A program made the position numbers and the translations under genes. The notes under the pieces were generated by a model. That model was not told the DNA's origin and ran no database searches. It saw only the letters and a program-made list of their open reading frames with translations. A DNA stretch of 64,000 nucleotides, from the NCBI GenBank assembly GCA_945882415.1, contig CAMCWC010000013.1:1-64000 (forward strand). The letters are read 5' to 3'. Positions 43,308-51,437 of the stretch are shown in pieces; within the stretch, counting starts at the first letter, position 1, and each line of letters begins with the position of its first letter. The stretch is from Chthonomonas calidirosea. Its GTDB lineage: Bacteria > Armatimonadota > Fimbriimonadia > Fimbriimonadales > Fimbriimonadaceae.

Positions 43308-44027
43308 TTACCCTTGAATCGGATCTGACATTCCGGTGGACCCTTTATCGGGATACGCAAAGACCCGGGACATTCCGCCGTCAATGACCCAGTCCGCACC
43401 CGTGACGAACGTGGCTCGGTCGGAGCACAGGTAAACGGCGGCATGGGCGATATCTTCTGGCTTGCCGACCCTTCGGGCCGGGTGAGCCTCGTGCTCAATC
43501 AGCGCTAGCTTTTCGTGTTCGTCGGCGATGTAGCCCGGTGAGATCGCGTTAACGCGAAACCCGTAACGGTGCCCAAGCTCGACGGCAAGGGCTTGAGTCA
43601 GGCCGATTAGGCCACCTTTCGAGGCCGAATACGGCTCGTTGCGTTGGTCCGTCATCTGACTTCGGGTGCTGGCGATGTTCACGATGCTCGCTCCTGGCGC
43701 GAAGCGGGGAAGCAGGAGTTTGGTGAGTAGCCACGGTGCACGAAGGTTCACGTTCAAAATTCGGTCCCAGTCCTCCGTTGTCGTTTCTTCAATTGGCTTA
43801 TCCCAACTTGCGATGGCGGCGTTGTTGATGAGTGCATGGACCGGCTCGTCGAGAGTTTCGATGAACGACTCGATGGCGGTTGGGTCGGTCAGGTCAATTG
43901 GAACATCCGCCTCTCCGTTGAGATCTTTGCCGATGGTTTTGTAGCCAGCGGTGCGGAACTCGTCCACGAGCGAGCGGCCAATGAGCCCTTGCGATCCAGT
44001 GATGATGGCAACTTTGAGTTCTGACAT
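43308..44027 (-). CDS. Short-chain dehydrogenase/reductase
   Basis: The start at MSELKVAIITGS (44027) is chosen over the much longer frame, which extends into the opposite-strand gene. The 239-residue protein has the NAD(P) motif TGSQGLIG (TGxxxGxG-like, last Gly shifted), NNAAIASW, the IASTRS Ser region and the catalytic YSASKGG, then PGYI. Typical classical SDR. Substrate cannot be read from sequence. Divergent from the TIM-barrel gene by 66 bp. Confidence 0.88.
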   Translation of the reverse strand: MSELKVAIITGSQGLIGRSLVDEFRTAGYKTIGKDLNGEADVPIDLTDPTAIESFIETLDEPVHALINNAAIASWDKPIEETTTEDWDRILNVNLRAPWLLTKLLLPRFAPGASIVNIASTRSQMTDQRNEPYSASKGGLIGLTQALAVELGHRYGFRVNAISPGYIADEHEKLALIEHEAHPARRVGKPEDIAHAAVYLCSDRATFVTGADWVIDGGMSRVFAYPDKGSTGMSDPIQG

Positions 44028-44093
44028 TTTGATCCCGGTACAGAGTGATACGCCGGCAAGTTTATTTGTCGCCGGTGCTTGTAAAGTAGCGTT

Positions 44094-44939
44094 ATGTTCG
44101 GACCGATCAGTGTTGCTTCGTTTTCGTTCCACGGCATGGTTGCCGAAGGAACCATGGACATTTTCTCGTACTTGGAAACTTGCCGGTTTCGGTATCACCT
44201 CGATTCGGCTGACATTTGGAATGGCTTGCTCGGTCCAGATGCTGACTCGCAACTCAACACGACTCGCCTCCACAAGGTCCGAACCGCGATGGACGATCGC
44301 GGGCTGGTTTGCGTGAACTACCACGCGGACGGTTGCCATCCTTTTGAACCAGATCCCGAGGTGCGAACTCGGCACCGAGAACTTGCCGACCGGCACCTCG
44401 AAGCCGCCGCCATTTTGGGTGCGAAGACGGTCCGCATCGATCCAGGCGGAGGGAATCGGCACTGGGAAGACGAAGAGTTTGAAATCATCGCGCAGAGCTA
44501 CCGTGAGTTCTGCGACTTTGCGGCGAAGGAAGGCTTCCGAGTTGGACCTGAAACCCACTGGGGCGCGGGCAACTATCCGGACAATCTCCTGCGCCTAAGC
44601 GAAGCGGTTGATTCTCCACACTTTGGCGTTCTGCTTCACGTCGGCAAAGACATTTGGAAGACCCAAGACGAGTACGACCACGCGCTCGCGCCGATTGCGA
44701 TGCACACGCACATCGACCAGAAGAACTGCGAGACCCGATTGCGCGCGACGTTGGAGATTCTGCAGGCGGCCGGATACACCGGGGCGCTTGGCGTTGAGCA
44801 TCACAGCGGAAAGAATGAGTTTGCGGAGGTCGAAGCGCAGATCGGCGCGGTCCGACGGGAACTTGGGCGCATGAAGCTGGAGAAGCCGGCGAAGTACGAA
44901 GGTAATCCGCTTTTGGACCCCGCGAACGAAAGCTCTTAG
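44094..44939 (+). CDS. Sugar phosphate isomerase/epimerase (xylose isomerase-like TIM barrel)
   Basis: The 281-residue protein shows an AP endonuclease 2-like TIM barrel with metal-binding positions at THIDQKNCE, GPETHWGAGNYPDN, HFGVLLHVGKD and VEHHSGKNEF. The family includes sugar isomerases and epimerases such as IolE and Hyi-type enzymes. It may work on a related polyol or sugar with the divergent SDR gene, a common pairing in sugar catabolic loci. It ends overlapping the convergent PIN toxin by 4 bp. Confidence 0.75.
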   Translation: MFGPISVASFSFHGMVAEGTMDIFSYLETCRFRYHLDSADIWNGLLGPDADSQLNTTRLHKVRTAMDDRGLVCVNYHADGCHPFEPDPEVRTRHRELADRHLEAAAILGAKTVRIDPGGGNRHWEDEEFEIIAQSYREFCDFAAKEGFRVGPETHWGAGNYPDNLLRLSEAVDSPHFGVLLHVGKDIWKTQDEYDHALAPIAMHTHIDQKNCETRLRATLEILQAAGYTGALGVEHHSGKNEFAEVEAQIGAVRRELGRMKLEKPAKYEGNPLLDPANESS

Positions 44940-45313
44940 GCGGTCGGAAGCCACGCGTGGCCGAGCAGGTTGGCATCGTTGGTGACGAGCGTTGCGCGCA
45001 TCGTCACCGCGGTTGCGGCGATACATCGATCGGCCGGGTCGTGGTGGGGCAGGGCTAGGCGGCGACTGAGAACCGCCATGTCTCCAGAAAGAACCGCTTC
45101 TTGAAAGCCGGAAACCGCGATTACTTTACGGAGATCGCTTACCGTGAATCCAGAGAGCCGACCTCGTTCAAGCAGCATTTCGACTTCCCACAAAGTGATT
45201 GCCGAGACGAACACCCTCGGGCTAGCGGCCTGGATTTGCTGTAAGCGCGAGGGGGAAAGTTGCGGGCTACCGAGGGCGTACCAGACGAGGATGTGGGTGT
45301 CGAGAACGATCAT
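44936..45313 (-). CDS. PIN-domain toxin (VapC-like)
   Basis: The 125-residue protein has the PIN acidic residues: Asp5 in MIVLDTHILVWYA, a Glu in SAITLWEVEML, and Asp residues in HHDPADRCIAATAVT. PIN toxins are RNases that cut tRNA or rRNA. The ATG overlaps the antitoxin stop by ATGA (45310-45313). This is toxin 1 of two stacked modules. The 3' end overlaps the convergent TIM-barrel gene. Confidence 0.88.
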   Translation of the reverse strand: MIVLDTHILVWYALGSPQLSPSRLQQIQAASPRVFVSAITLWEVEMLLERGRLSGFTVSDLRKVIAVSGFQEAVLSGDMAVLSRRLALPHHDPADRCIAATAVTMRATLVTNDANLLGHAWLPTA

Positions 45314-45660
45314 CGATCTTCGCTCGTTGTGCCGGGCTGAATATCAAAAGCGCGAGATTCCTCGGCTACAAAGTGGGTGTTGACCTGGGCAGCATCTGGC
45401 GCGGATGGGTAGCCGAACTGGCTATCTCCAAGGTTTTCCCAGGGGACATCGTCGATTGGAGAGATGATGTCTCCGTGGATTTTGCCGGTAGAGGCCAACA
45501 GCCCGAAACCCGCTGGAACGGCGGGAGCAGGGTTGGTTGGAGGGTGTAACTCAGCCACGACCTTGCCTCGCTTCGTGATGCGCAGAACCTGGCCGGTCTC
45601 CTGGACTCGATCTAGCAGATCAAGGCAGTGGATCTTAAATTCGGTCGCAGACACATCCAT
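45310..45660 (-). CDS. Phd/YefM-type antitoxin
   Basis: The start is set at MDVSATEFKIHCLDLLDRV (45660); the frame extends six codons upstream. The N-terminus has the Phd fold (MDVSATEFKIHCLDLLDRV, VLRITKRGKVVAELHP) that binds operator DNA. After residue 45 a long Pro-rich C-terminal extension (about 70 residues in all, ending SRAFDIQPGTTSEDR) runs well past the usual ~80-residue Phd and probably neutralises the toxin. Operon with the PIN toxin, ATGA overlap. Confidence 0.82.
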   Translation of the reverse strand: MDVSATEFKIHCLDLLDRVQETGQVLRITKRGKVVAELHPPTNPAPAVPAGFGLLASTGKIHGDIISPIDDVPWENLGDSQFGYPSAPDAAQVNTHFVAEESRAFDIQPGTTSEDR

Positions 45661-45698
45661 TTCTTGAAAGTACCACAAGAACTGGTCATTAAGGTCCT

Positions 45699-46082
45699 TT
45701 AAGCGATTCTAATGTCAGTCTGGCGAAAATCGTTACCTGCGCAAAGTAGCGGGTAGCCGGTGCGCTTTGAGAGAGCGTAGCTAAAGCAATCGCCAAAGTT
45801 GAGCTGCGCGGGATGCCCGGTTCCCTTGCCGAACAGCCGGTACGCGACACGAGCGATTTCCGCTAGTTCTTGGTCGAAGGGCACGACTTCAAGAAACGAG
45901 ATCATAGAGTCAGCGCGTTGGGTGAGGCTCGGATCTCTTCGGGCTTCGATAACTATATAGAGTTCCACCAGGGTCGGGGCAGCAATCTTCGGGGAATTTG
46001 CGTCGAGCAACTTCTCGATGAAGATACGGTGATTTGGCTCCTGAAGACAGACTGCCACGATGGCAGATGAGTCAACGATCAA
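45699..46082 (-). CDS. vapC: PIN-domain toxin (VapC, second module)
   Basis: The 127-residue protein is a clear VapC of the Rv0624 kind: MIVDSSAIVAVCLQEPNHRIF, then AAPTLVELYIVIEARRD and NFGDCFSYALSKRTGYPLLCAGNDF with the conserved acidic residues (Asp4, the Glu of LVELY, Asp in NFGDC and in GNDF). It cuts RNA. It overlaps the antitoxin stop by ATGA (46079-46082). Separate from module 1 by about 20 bp to its antitoxin. Confidence 0.9.
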   Translation of the reverse strand: MIVDSSAIVAVCLQEPNHRIFIEKLLDANSPKIAAPTLVELYIVIEARRDPSLTQRADSMISFLEVVPFDQELAEIARVAYRLFGKGTGHPAQLNFGDCFSYALSKRTGYPLLCAGNDFRQTDIRIA

Positions 46083-46327
46083 TGCGGAAGTCCATCCTCA
46101 TCGTATAGGAAGTCGGCGGCATTTGCGGCAGTGATGCCATCATCTTTGAGGGTCCCGACGAGGTTTTCCAAGGCTTGTCGGAACTCGGCTTTGCGAGTTT
46201 CTTCGCTCATCTTCGCGTCGTACTCCGTCAGCGCTTCTCGAACGACTTGCGTCATGCTGTGCCCGGTTTGGTCCGCCAATTTTCGCGCAAGGCGGTGAAC
46301 CTCTTCGTCCTTGATGTTCATGCTCAT
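46079..46327 (-). CDS. vapB: VapB antitoxin (Rv0623 family)
   Basis: The 82-residue protein begins MSMNIKDEEVHRLARKLADQ and continues TGHSMTQVVREALTEYD, the ribbon-helix-helix-like Rv0623-type VapB motif in which residues DEEVHRLARKLA form the DNA-contacting part. The following helix (RKAEFRQALENLVGTL) and the C-terminal tail (ADFLYDEDGLPH) are the toxin-binding part. ATGA coupling with vapC is preserved. The ATG at 46321 is an alternative start. Confidence 0.86.
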   Translation of the reverse strand: MSMNIKDEEVHRLARKLADQTGHSMTQVVREALTEYDAKMSEETRKAEFRQALENLVGTLKDDGITAANAADFLYDEDGLPH

Positions 46328-46385
46328 GGTAGAAGTTTACAGGAAGAGTTCTACCATCTCTCGGGTTTGGGACAAAAGCGGTAAC

Positions 46386-46417
46386 AAAAAAGCCCCAGGT
46401 GCATTGCACCTGGGGCC
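46386..46417 (-). terminator. Rho-independent terminator after ppdK
   Basis: On the minus strand GGCCCCAGGTGCA pairs with TGCACCTGGGGC around a 2- to 4-nt loop and is followed by TTTTTT, about 16 bp after the ppdK stop (46433). The stem is perfect and GC-rich with a full T-tract, making this one of the strongest terminators here. Confidence 0.93.
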
Positions 46418-46432
46418 AGAACGACCGCAGAC

Positions 46433-49099
46433 TTACTTGTCGGCGGCGCCCTTACCGATCGCGGCCTGAGCGGCGGCGAGGCGGGCTACTGGGACTCGGA
46501 ACGGGGAGCAGCTCACGTAGTCGAGGCCGATGTTGTGGCAGAACTTGACGGATTCTGGTTCTCCGCCGTGCTCGCCGCAGATGCCGAGTTTGATATTGGG
46601 TCGAACTCGCTTGGCCTTTTCGATGGCGATCTGCATGAGCTGGCCAACGCCGCTCTGGTCGATGCTGTCGAATGGATCGCCGGGCAGGATCTTCTGCTCG
46701 ACGTATGGCTTGAGGAACTTGTCCGAGTCGTCTCGGCTGAAGCCGAAGGTCATCTGGGTCAAGTCGTTCGTTCCAAAGCTGAAGAACTCGGCTTCGACCG
46801 CGATCTCATCGGCGGTGAGGGCACCGCGTGGAACTTCGATCATCGTGCCGAAGCTGTAAGGAATCTCGACGCCTTGCTCTTCGACAACCGCCTTGGCAGT
46901 CGCTTCGAGAGCGGCCTTGACGACGCGGAGCTCGTTCACGTGTCCGACGAGCGGAATCATGATTTCTGGAACGGCCTTTCCGCCGGCCTTGATGACCCCC
47001 GCTGCGCCTTCCAAGATGGCTCGGGTCTGCATTTCTACGATCTCTGGGTAGACGATCGAGAGTCGCACACCGCGAAGTCCGAGCATCGGGTTGATCTCGT
47101 GCATCGATTCGGCAGCCTTCAGGATTCGCTCCTTGTCGCCAAGCGGCTCGCCTTTAGCGCGAAGGGTGGCTACTTCCGCAACGAGGTCCGTGAGGTGAGG
47201 GAGGAATTCGTGAAGCGGTGGGTCGATGAGTCGGATCGTCGCCGGAAGTCCGTTGAGCACTTCAAAGATTTCCTTGAAGTCCTGTCGCTGGAACTCGAGC
47301 AACTTGCCCAGGGCAACCTTTCTCGTTTCGGCGTTGTCGATGTCGAGGATCATGTCCACGACGATCGGTCGTCGATCTTCATCGAAGAACATGTGCTCGG
47401 TTCGAGTGAGACCGATGCCTTCTGCACCGAGGTTGATCGCCTTTTGAACGTCGGCAGGAGCGTCGGCGTTGGTTCGAACCTTAAGGGTTCGGAACTCGTC
47501 GGCCCAGCCCATGAAGGTGCCGAAGTCGCCGGTCATCTTCGCGTCTTCAACCGGGACCTGACCTTCGATAACCTCACCGAGGCCACCGTTGAGCGAGATG
47601 AAGTCACCTTCTTTGATGACGCCACCGGCGTACGTGAACTGTCGGTTCTCGGCGTCAACCTTGATTTCGCCGCAACCAGCAACGGTTGGGATTCCAAAGC
47701 CACGAGCAACCAAAGCTGCGTGGCTGGTCATGCCACCGCGCTCGGTGAGAACGCCCTGAGCGGCGAGCATTCCGGCGAGGTCGTCCGGGGACGTATCAGC
47801 GCGAACGAGGATGACTCGCTGGCCCTGACCGCCCTTTCCGAGCTCGGCCGCGCGGGTTGCATCGAAGATAGCAATACCCGTTGCAGCACCAGGACCGGCA
47901 GGGAGACCCTTGGCGATGACGTTGTACTTGGTGCCAGGAGCGATGACGGGGAGAAGAACCTGGTTAAGAAGGTCTGGAGCCACTCGCGTGACGGCTTCCT
48001 TCTTATCGATTCGGCCTTCGTTGACCATTTCCACCGCGATTCGAACGGCAGCAGTTCCGGTTCGCTTTCCAGATCGGCACTGCAGGATGTACAGCTTGTT
48101 TCGCTCGATCGTGAACTCGATGTCCTGCATATCCTTGTAGTGATCTTCGAGGATCTGGCAGGTCTTTACGAACTCGGCATAGATTTCTGGGTTGACTTTG
48201 TCGAGCTCGCTGATTGGGAACGGCGTTCGAACACCGGCAACCACGTCTTCGCCCTGGGCGTTGATGAGGTATTCGCCGAAGACGACATTTTCGCCGGTCG
48301 AAGCGTTTCGGGTGAAGGCAACGCCAGTTCCGCAGTCGTCGCCCATGTTTCCGAAGACCATGGCCTGAACGTTGACGGCGGTTCCGATGGCATCGTCAAT
48401 CTTTTCTTTGCGTCGGTAAACGATGGCTCGATCGTTGTTCCAGCTTCGGAAGACGGCTTCGACGGCTTCCTTAAGCTGTTCGCGGCTGTCCTGTGGGAAG
48501 TGGCGTCCGGCGTGAGCGAAGAGGTGAGCATCGTAGTCTTTGCAGAGTTGCTCAAGATCGTCGCCGCTAACCTGAAGGTCGTCGGTCACTCCGAGCTTCG
48601 CCTTCAGATCGTAGAAGAGCTTCTCGAATCCGTGCTTGCTGATGTGGTGATCTCCCTCGGAGAAGGCCACGTCGGAAAGCATCATGATGAGGCGTCGGTA
48701 GCTGTCGTAAACGAATCGCTTATCTGCGCCAGCAGCGACCATCGCGGCTGCTACTTCGTCGTTCAGACCGAGGTTCAGAACGGTGTCCATCATGCCGGGC
48801 ATGGAGAATTTCGCACCGGATCGGACGGAGAGAAGAAGTGGGTTGGATGGATCGCCGAGCTTCTTGTTCTGAGCAGCTTCGACGTCCGCAAGCGCGGTTT
48901 CCATTTCCGCGAACAGCGCTTCTGGAAGGGTTTTTCCGGTTGCGTAGTATTCGGTGCAGACTTCGGTGGTGATGGTGAATCCAGGAGGGACAGGAAGACC
49001 GATGTTGGTCATCTCGGCAAGGTTTGCTCCCTTGCCTCCAAGGAGATCACGCTGGCTTCGGTCGCCCTCGCGGAATAGATAAACGCGCTTGTTTGCCAT
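46433..49099 (-). CDS. ppdK: Pyruvate, phosphate dikinase
   Basis: I place the start at MANKRVYLFREGDR (49099); the frame extends 16 codons upstream. The 888-residue enzyme has the ATP-grasp N-terminal domain (GGKGANLAEMTNIGLPVPPGFTI), the phosphohistidine swivel GGMTSHAALVARGFGIPTVAGCG (catalytic His about 455) and the PEP-binding barrel ending with GICGEHGGEPESV. It converts pyruvate, ATP and Pi to PEP, AMP and PPi, reversibly. No regulator (DUF299) is adjacent. Strong terminator after it. Confidence 0.95.
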   Translation of the reverse strand: MANKRVYLFREGDRSQRDLLGGKGANLAEMTNIGLPVPPGFTITTEVCTEYYATGKTLPEALFAEMETALADVEAAQNKKLGDPSNPLLLSVRSGAKFSMPGMMDTVLNLGLNDEVAAAMVAAGADKRFVYDSYRRLIMMLSDVAFSEGDHHISKHGFEKLFYDLKAKLGVTDDLQVSGDDLEQLCKDYDAHLFAHAGRHFPQDSREQLKEAVEAVFRSWNNDRAIVYRRKEKIDDAIGTAVNVQAMVFGNMGDDCGTGVAFTRNASTGENVVFGEYLINAQGEDVVAGVRTPFPISELDKVNPEIYAEFVKTCQILEDHYKDMQDIEFTIERNKLYILQCRSGKRTGTAAVRIAVEMVNEGRIDKKEAVTRVAPDLLNQVLLPVIAPGTKYNVIAKGLPAGPGAATGIAIFDATRAAELGKGGQGQRVILVRADTSPDDLAGMLAAQGVLTERGGMTSHAALVARGFGIPTVAGCGEIKVDAENRQFTYAGGVIKEGDFISLNGGLGEVIEGQVPVEDAKMTGDFGTFMGWADEFRTLKVRTNADAPADVQKAINLGAEGIGLTRTEHMFFDEDRRPIVVDMILDIDNAETRKVALGKLLEFQRQDFKEIFEVLNGLPATIRLIDPPLHEFLPHLTDLVAEVATLRAKGEPLGDKERILKAAESMHEINPMLGLRGVRLSIVYPEIVEMQTRAILEGAAGVIKAGGKAVPEIMIPLVGHVNELRVVKAALEATAKAVVEEQGVEIPYSFGTMIEVPRGALTADEIAVEAEFFSFGTNDLTQMTFGFSRDDSDKFLKPYVEQKILPGDPFDSIDQSGVGQLMQIAIEKAKRVRPNIKLGICGEHGGEPESVKFCHNIGLDYVSCSPFRVPVARLAAAQAAIGKGAADK

Positions 49100-49197
49100 A
49101 TTTATTTTGTTCTCCGAACTTGAATGGAGGCCAATTCGCAACGTCACTGTAGCGGTTCAGCGTCCCCGGAGAGGATACCCGTGAGGCATCATGGCAA

Positions 49198-49226
49198 CGT
49201 TCTGCCAACGAAAAGTTGGCAGAACG
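49198..49226 (-). terminator. Hairpin between DUF4397 gene and ppdK
   Basis: CGTTCTGCCAAC pairs perfectly with GTTGGCAGAACG around a GAAAA loop, 18 bp after the DUF4397 stop (49245) on the minus strand. It has no T-tract on that strand. It may protect the 3' end or attenuate read-through into ppdK. Confidence 0.5.
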
Positions 49227-49244
49227 GTTGGGGAAGTTACGAGT

Positions 49245-50039
49245 CTAAGGAGCCGGTGCGCCGTAGGTTTCGTTCCACGTGAATACACGTGGGGTGTTGG
49301 TCGTCGTCTTCGAAAGCACGAAGAAGTAGTGGTTTCCGTTGATGAAGTTCACTCCCGAGACGGATGCGACAACGTCAAGGGTGCCGGTTCGGGTGAAGAG
49401 AACGTTGTGGGCGCCTTCGAAGTTGGTGTTTTCCAACTTCACCTGGTCAGCCGGTCGGCTGGGGTTGTAGGTGAGAAGCGACATGATCTTCGTGGTCGCG
49501 CTAGGCGTCATCGTCGTGGAAACGTGCACGTCAAGCTGGTTCGGGAATCCGCTCAGATTGGCTGGGTTCAGCGTGTGGGCGCAGACGATCTGGTTCTTCT
49601 TGGCCTGATCGACTCGGCTAGTTTCGAACGGCAACACAACAACGCCAGCGGTGCTGTTTCCAGGACCGTAAGCAGTGATGATGTGTCGATCCGACGCGAG
49701 CTGAATGACGTCGTTGCTGAAGAAAGTGGAAGTTCCGGTCGGACTCGTGACCCGAATGTTCATCTGAGTCTGTCCACTGTAGAACTGGCTTCTAGCAGAA
49801 GGCGTGTTCTGAGCGACGTCGTTCGAAATCACAACCGAACTTGATGTCTCTAGCGCGGCGTTGTCTCGGAAGAAGTCAACCGCGCCGACGCCGTCGTGCA
49901 TGGCGTTCCAAACTCGGTAGCTTCGGTTTTGGAATGGATCGGAAGCAGAGCCACTGCCACCGCCGCCGCCGGTACAGGCTAGGGCAGTAAGCGCAAAAAT
50001 GCCGATGAGGCTATGGAAGGGTGAAATTTTCATGATCAT
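49245..50039 (-). CDS. DUF4397 lipoprotein (second copy)
   Basis: The 264-residue product has a lipoprotein signal (GIFALTALACTGGGGG, lipobox LALAC-like with Cys about 22) followed by a Gly/Ser linker. The mature domain shows a DUF4397-like pattern (SYRVWNAMHDGVGAVDFFRDN, QMNIRVTSPTGTSTFF, NHYFFVLSKTTTN) with repeated beta strands. It resembles the 16769 protein in layout but not in detailed sequence. Function of the DUF is unknown; surface-exposed. Its hairpin at 49198 separates it from ppdK. Confidence 0.72.
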   Translation of the reverse strand: MIMKISPFHSLIGIFALTALACTGGGGGSGSASDPFQNRSYRVWNAMHDGVGAVDFFRDNAALETSSSVVISNDVAQNTPSARSQFYSGQTQMNIRVTSPTGTSTFFSNDVIQLASDRHIITAYGPGNSTAGVVVLPFETSRVDQAKKNQIVCAHTLNPANLSGFPNQLDVHVSTTMTPSATTKIMSLLTYNPSRPADQVKLENTNFEGAHNVLFTRTGTLDVVASVSGVNFINGNHYFFVLSKTTTNTPRVFTWNETYGAPAP

Positions 50040-50205
50040 GTCGGGAACGATGTCCCAGGGATCACTTTAGTACTTTTGGTCATGTTCGTGCAAGATTTCT
50101 TCATGATTGTTTGGAAAAGTTGGACAAACGGTCATTAACTCCCAGCTTCGGCAAGAGAATATTGCATCTCGGGTTGGGTTTCCGGTACCCTCTGTGATTC
50201 GAACC

Positions 50206-50460
50206 ATGAAGCAAGGACTACATCCGAATAACTATCCGGTGATCTTTGTGGACGGTGAGCACGAGTGGACCGGCACCTCGACTCTCAAACCATCTCAAAC
50301 CCGAGTGGTTGATGGCGTGGAGTACGGAGTGATCAGCGTTGAAATCAGCGCATACAGCCACCCGTTCTATACCGGCCAGAAGAAACTCGTTGACACCGCA
50401 GGTCGCGTTGAGAAATTCATGCGACGCTACGGCAACCAGCCTGCCACCGCTCGTAAATAA
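50206..50460 (+). CDS. rpmE: 50S ribosomal protein L31 type B
   Basis: The start at [14 protein letters not shown] (50206) is 33 codons inside the longer frame, and this is the true L31 opening. The 84-residue protein has the type B pattern: [33 protein letters not shown], without the CxxC zinc pair of type A, so it does not need zinc. L31 bridges the ribosomal subunits. It is a lone ribosomal gene; in many bacteria type B copies are induced by zinc shortage through Zur, but here it may be the only copy. Confidence 0.9.
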   Translation: MKQGLHPNNYPVIFVDGEHEWTGTSTLKPSQTRVVDGVEYGVISVEISAYSHPFYTGQKKLVDTAGRVEKFMRRYGNQPATARK

Positions 50461-50463
50461 TTT

Positions 50464-50481
50464 GCCGCGCGAAAGCGCGGC
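50464..50481 (+). terminator. GNRA-loop hairpin after rpmE
   Basis: GCCGCGC pairs with GCGCGGC around a GAAA tetraloop, immediately after the rpmE stop (50460). It lacks a T-tract on the plus strand. It is a stable hairpin that may stabilise the short mRNA or reduce read-through into the NYN gene. Confidence 0.5.
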
Positions 50482-50511
50482 ACCGACCTTATATTTGTCT
50501 GGACCAACTGG

Positions 50512-51405
50512 GTGCAACCTTCTTCTCTCTCTCGCGGCTCCCTGTTTGTCGACTTCGAGAACGTTTATTACTTCTTTAAGCAACGTCTGGCCAATCCAAG
50601 TGAGTCGAACGACCGCTGTATTGACCTCCTTCGCGCCCTTCGCGAGAGGCTGACCAAAGATCTGCGCATCCAGCCGATCGTCATGCATGCCTATGCTGAC
50701 TTTGAGCGGATCGAAGAGAACAGCCAAAGCCCGCTTTATCTGATGGGCATCGAGCCGCACTTTGTGATGGGCACCGATCACAAGAACGCCGCCGACATGC
50801 GGCTTTCGATCGACGCGCTCGAAGTCTTCTACACCCGAAGCGAAATTTCAACCTTCGTGTTTGTTGCGGGCGACCGGGACTATATTCCCCTCATTCAACA
50901 CTTGCAGAAGCATGGCCGCCGCGTGCTGGTCGTTGCCTTTAGCGAGAACGTCTCCGGCGACCTGCTACAGATCGTAAGTCGCGACAACTTCCTTGAGGCC
51001 AAAGAGCTGCTGCCAGCTACGGTTCGGATGAAGGAAGTGCAAGATTCGCGGACTTCCGTGGGCCTTCGAGCGCAGACCGAACTCATGCCGGCTCCCGCTA
51101 CGAACTCTCCCGTCAAATTTGAGAAGTGGATGAAGCTGGAAGATGAGAACGAGCGCACCGCGCTTGAGATCATGCTCCGCTACTTTGGCGACAAGCGCGA
51201 AGTTTGGGTGACTCCATATCTGCACAAGCTGCGGTTCGAAATGCCGCTTTTGGCCGAGTTTGAGCGAAAGGCGTTGATTACAAATCTGACCGACAGCGGC
51301 GCAATTGCGGTCGAGCGTCGCCGCGGCGAGCCGAACGACTACAGCGTCATTTTCATCAACTATGATCACCCGGATGTGATCGACTTGTATCCTCGCGCGA
51401 AGTGA
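50512..51405 (+). CDS. NYN-domain (PIN-like) putative RNase
   Basis: The 297-residue protein starts at GTG 50512. Its NYN domain covers about 8-155: SLFVDFENVYYFF (first Asp), KNAADMRLSIDALE (DxxLxxD), TFVFVAGDRDYIPLIQHLQKHGRRVLVVA (GDxDxxPL). This complete set of acidic residues predicts a metal-dependent RNase, as in LabA-like proteins. The C-terminal part (about 200-297) is a winged-helix-like domain (ALEIMLRYFGDKREVWVTPYLHKLRFEMP). Probably an RNA-processing factor; co-directional with glyA. Confidence 0.87.
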   Translation: MQPSSLSRGSLFVDFENVYYFFKQRLANPSESNDRCIDLLRALRERLTKDLRIQPIVMHAYADFERIEENSQSPLYLMGIEPHFVMGTDHKNAADMRLSIDALEVFYTRSEISTFVFVAGDRDYIPLIQHLQKHGRRVLVVAFSENVSGDLLQIVSRDNFLEAKELLPATVRMKEVQDSRTSVGLRAQTELMPAPATNSPVKFEKWMKLEDENERTALEIMLRYFGDKREVWVTPYLHKLRFEMPLLAEFERKALITNLTDSGAIAVERRRGEPNDYSVIFINYDHPDVIDLYPRAK

Positions 51406-51437
51406 TTCCGCGCGGTTGGCAGCCGCCATAATAAGGG

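Noticed and set aside
46535-49078. Plus-strand open frame of 847 codons opposite ppdK
   Set aside because: It is the antisense shadow of ppdK: composition is biased to Asp/Glu/Val, it shows no family pattern, and the ppdK reading has complete motifs and a terminator.
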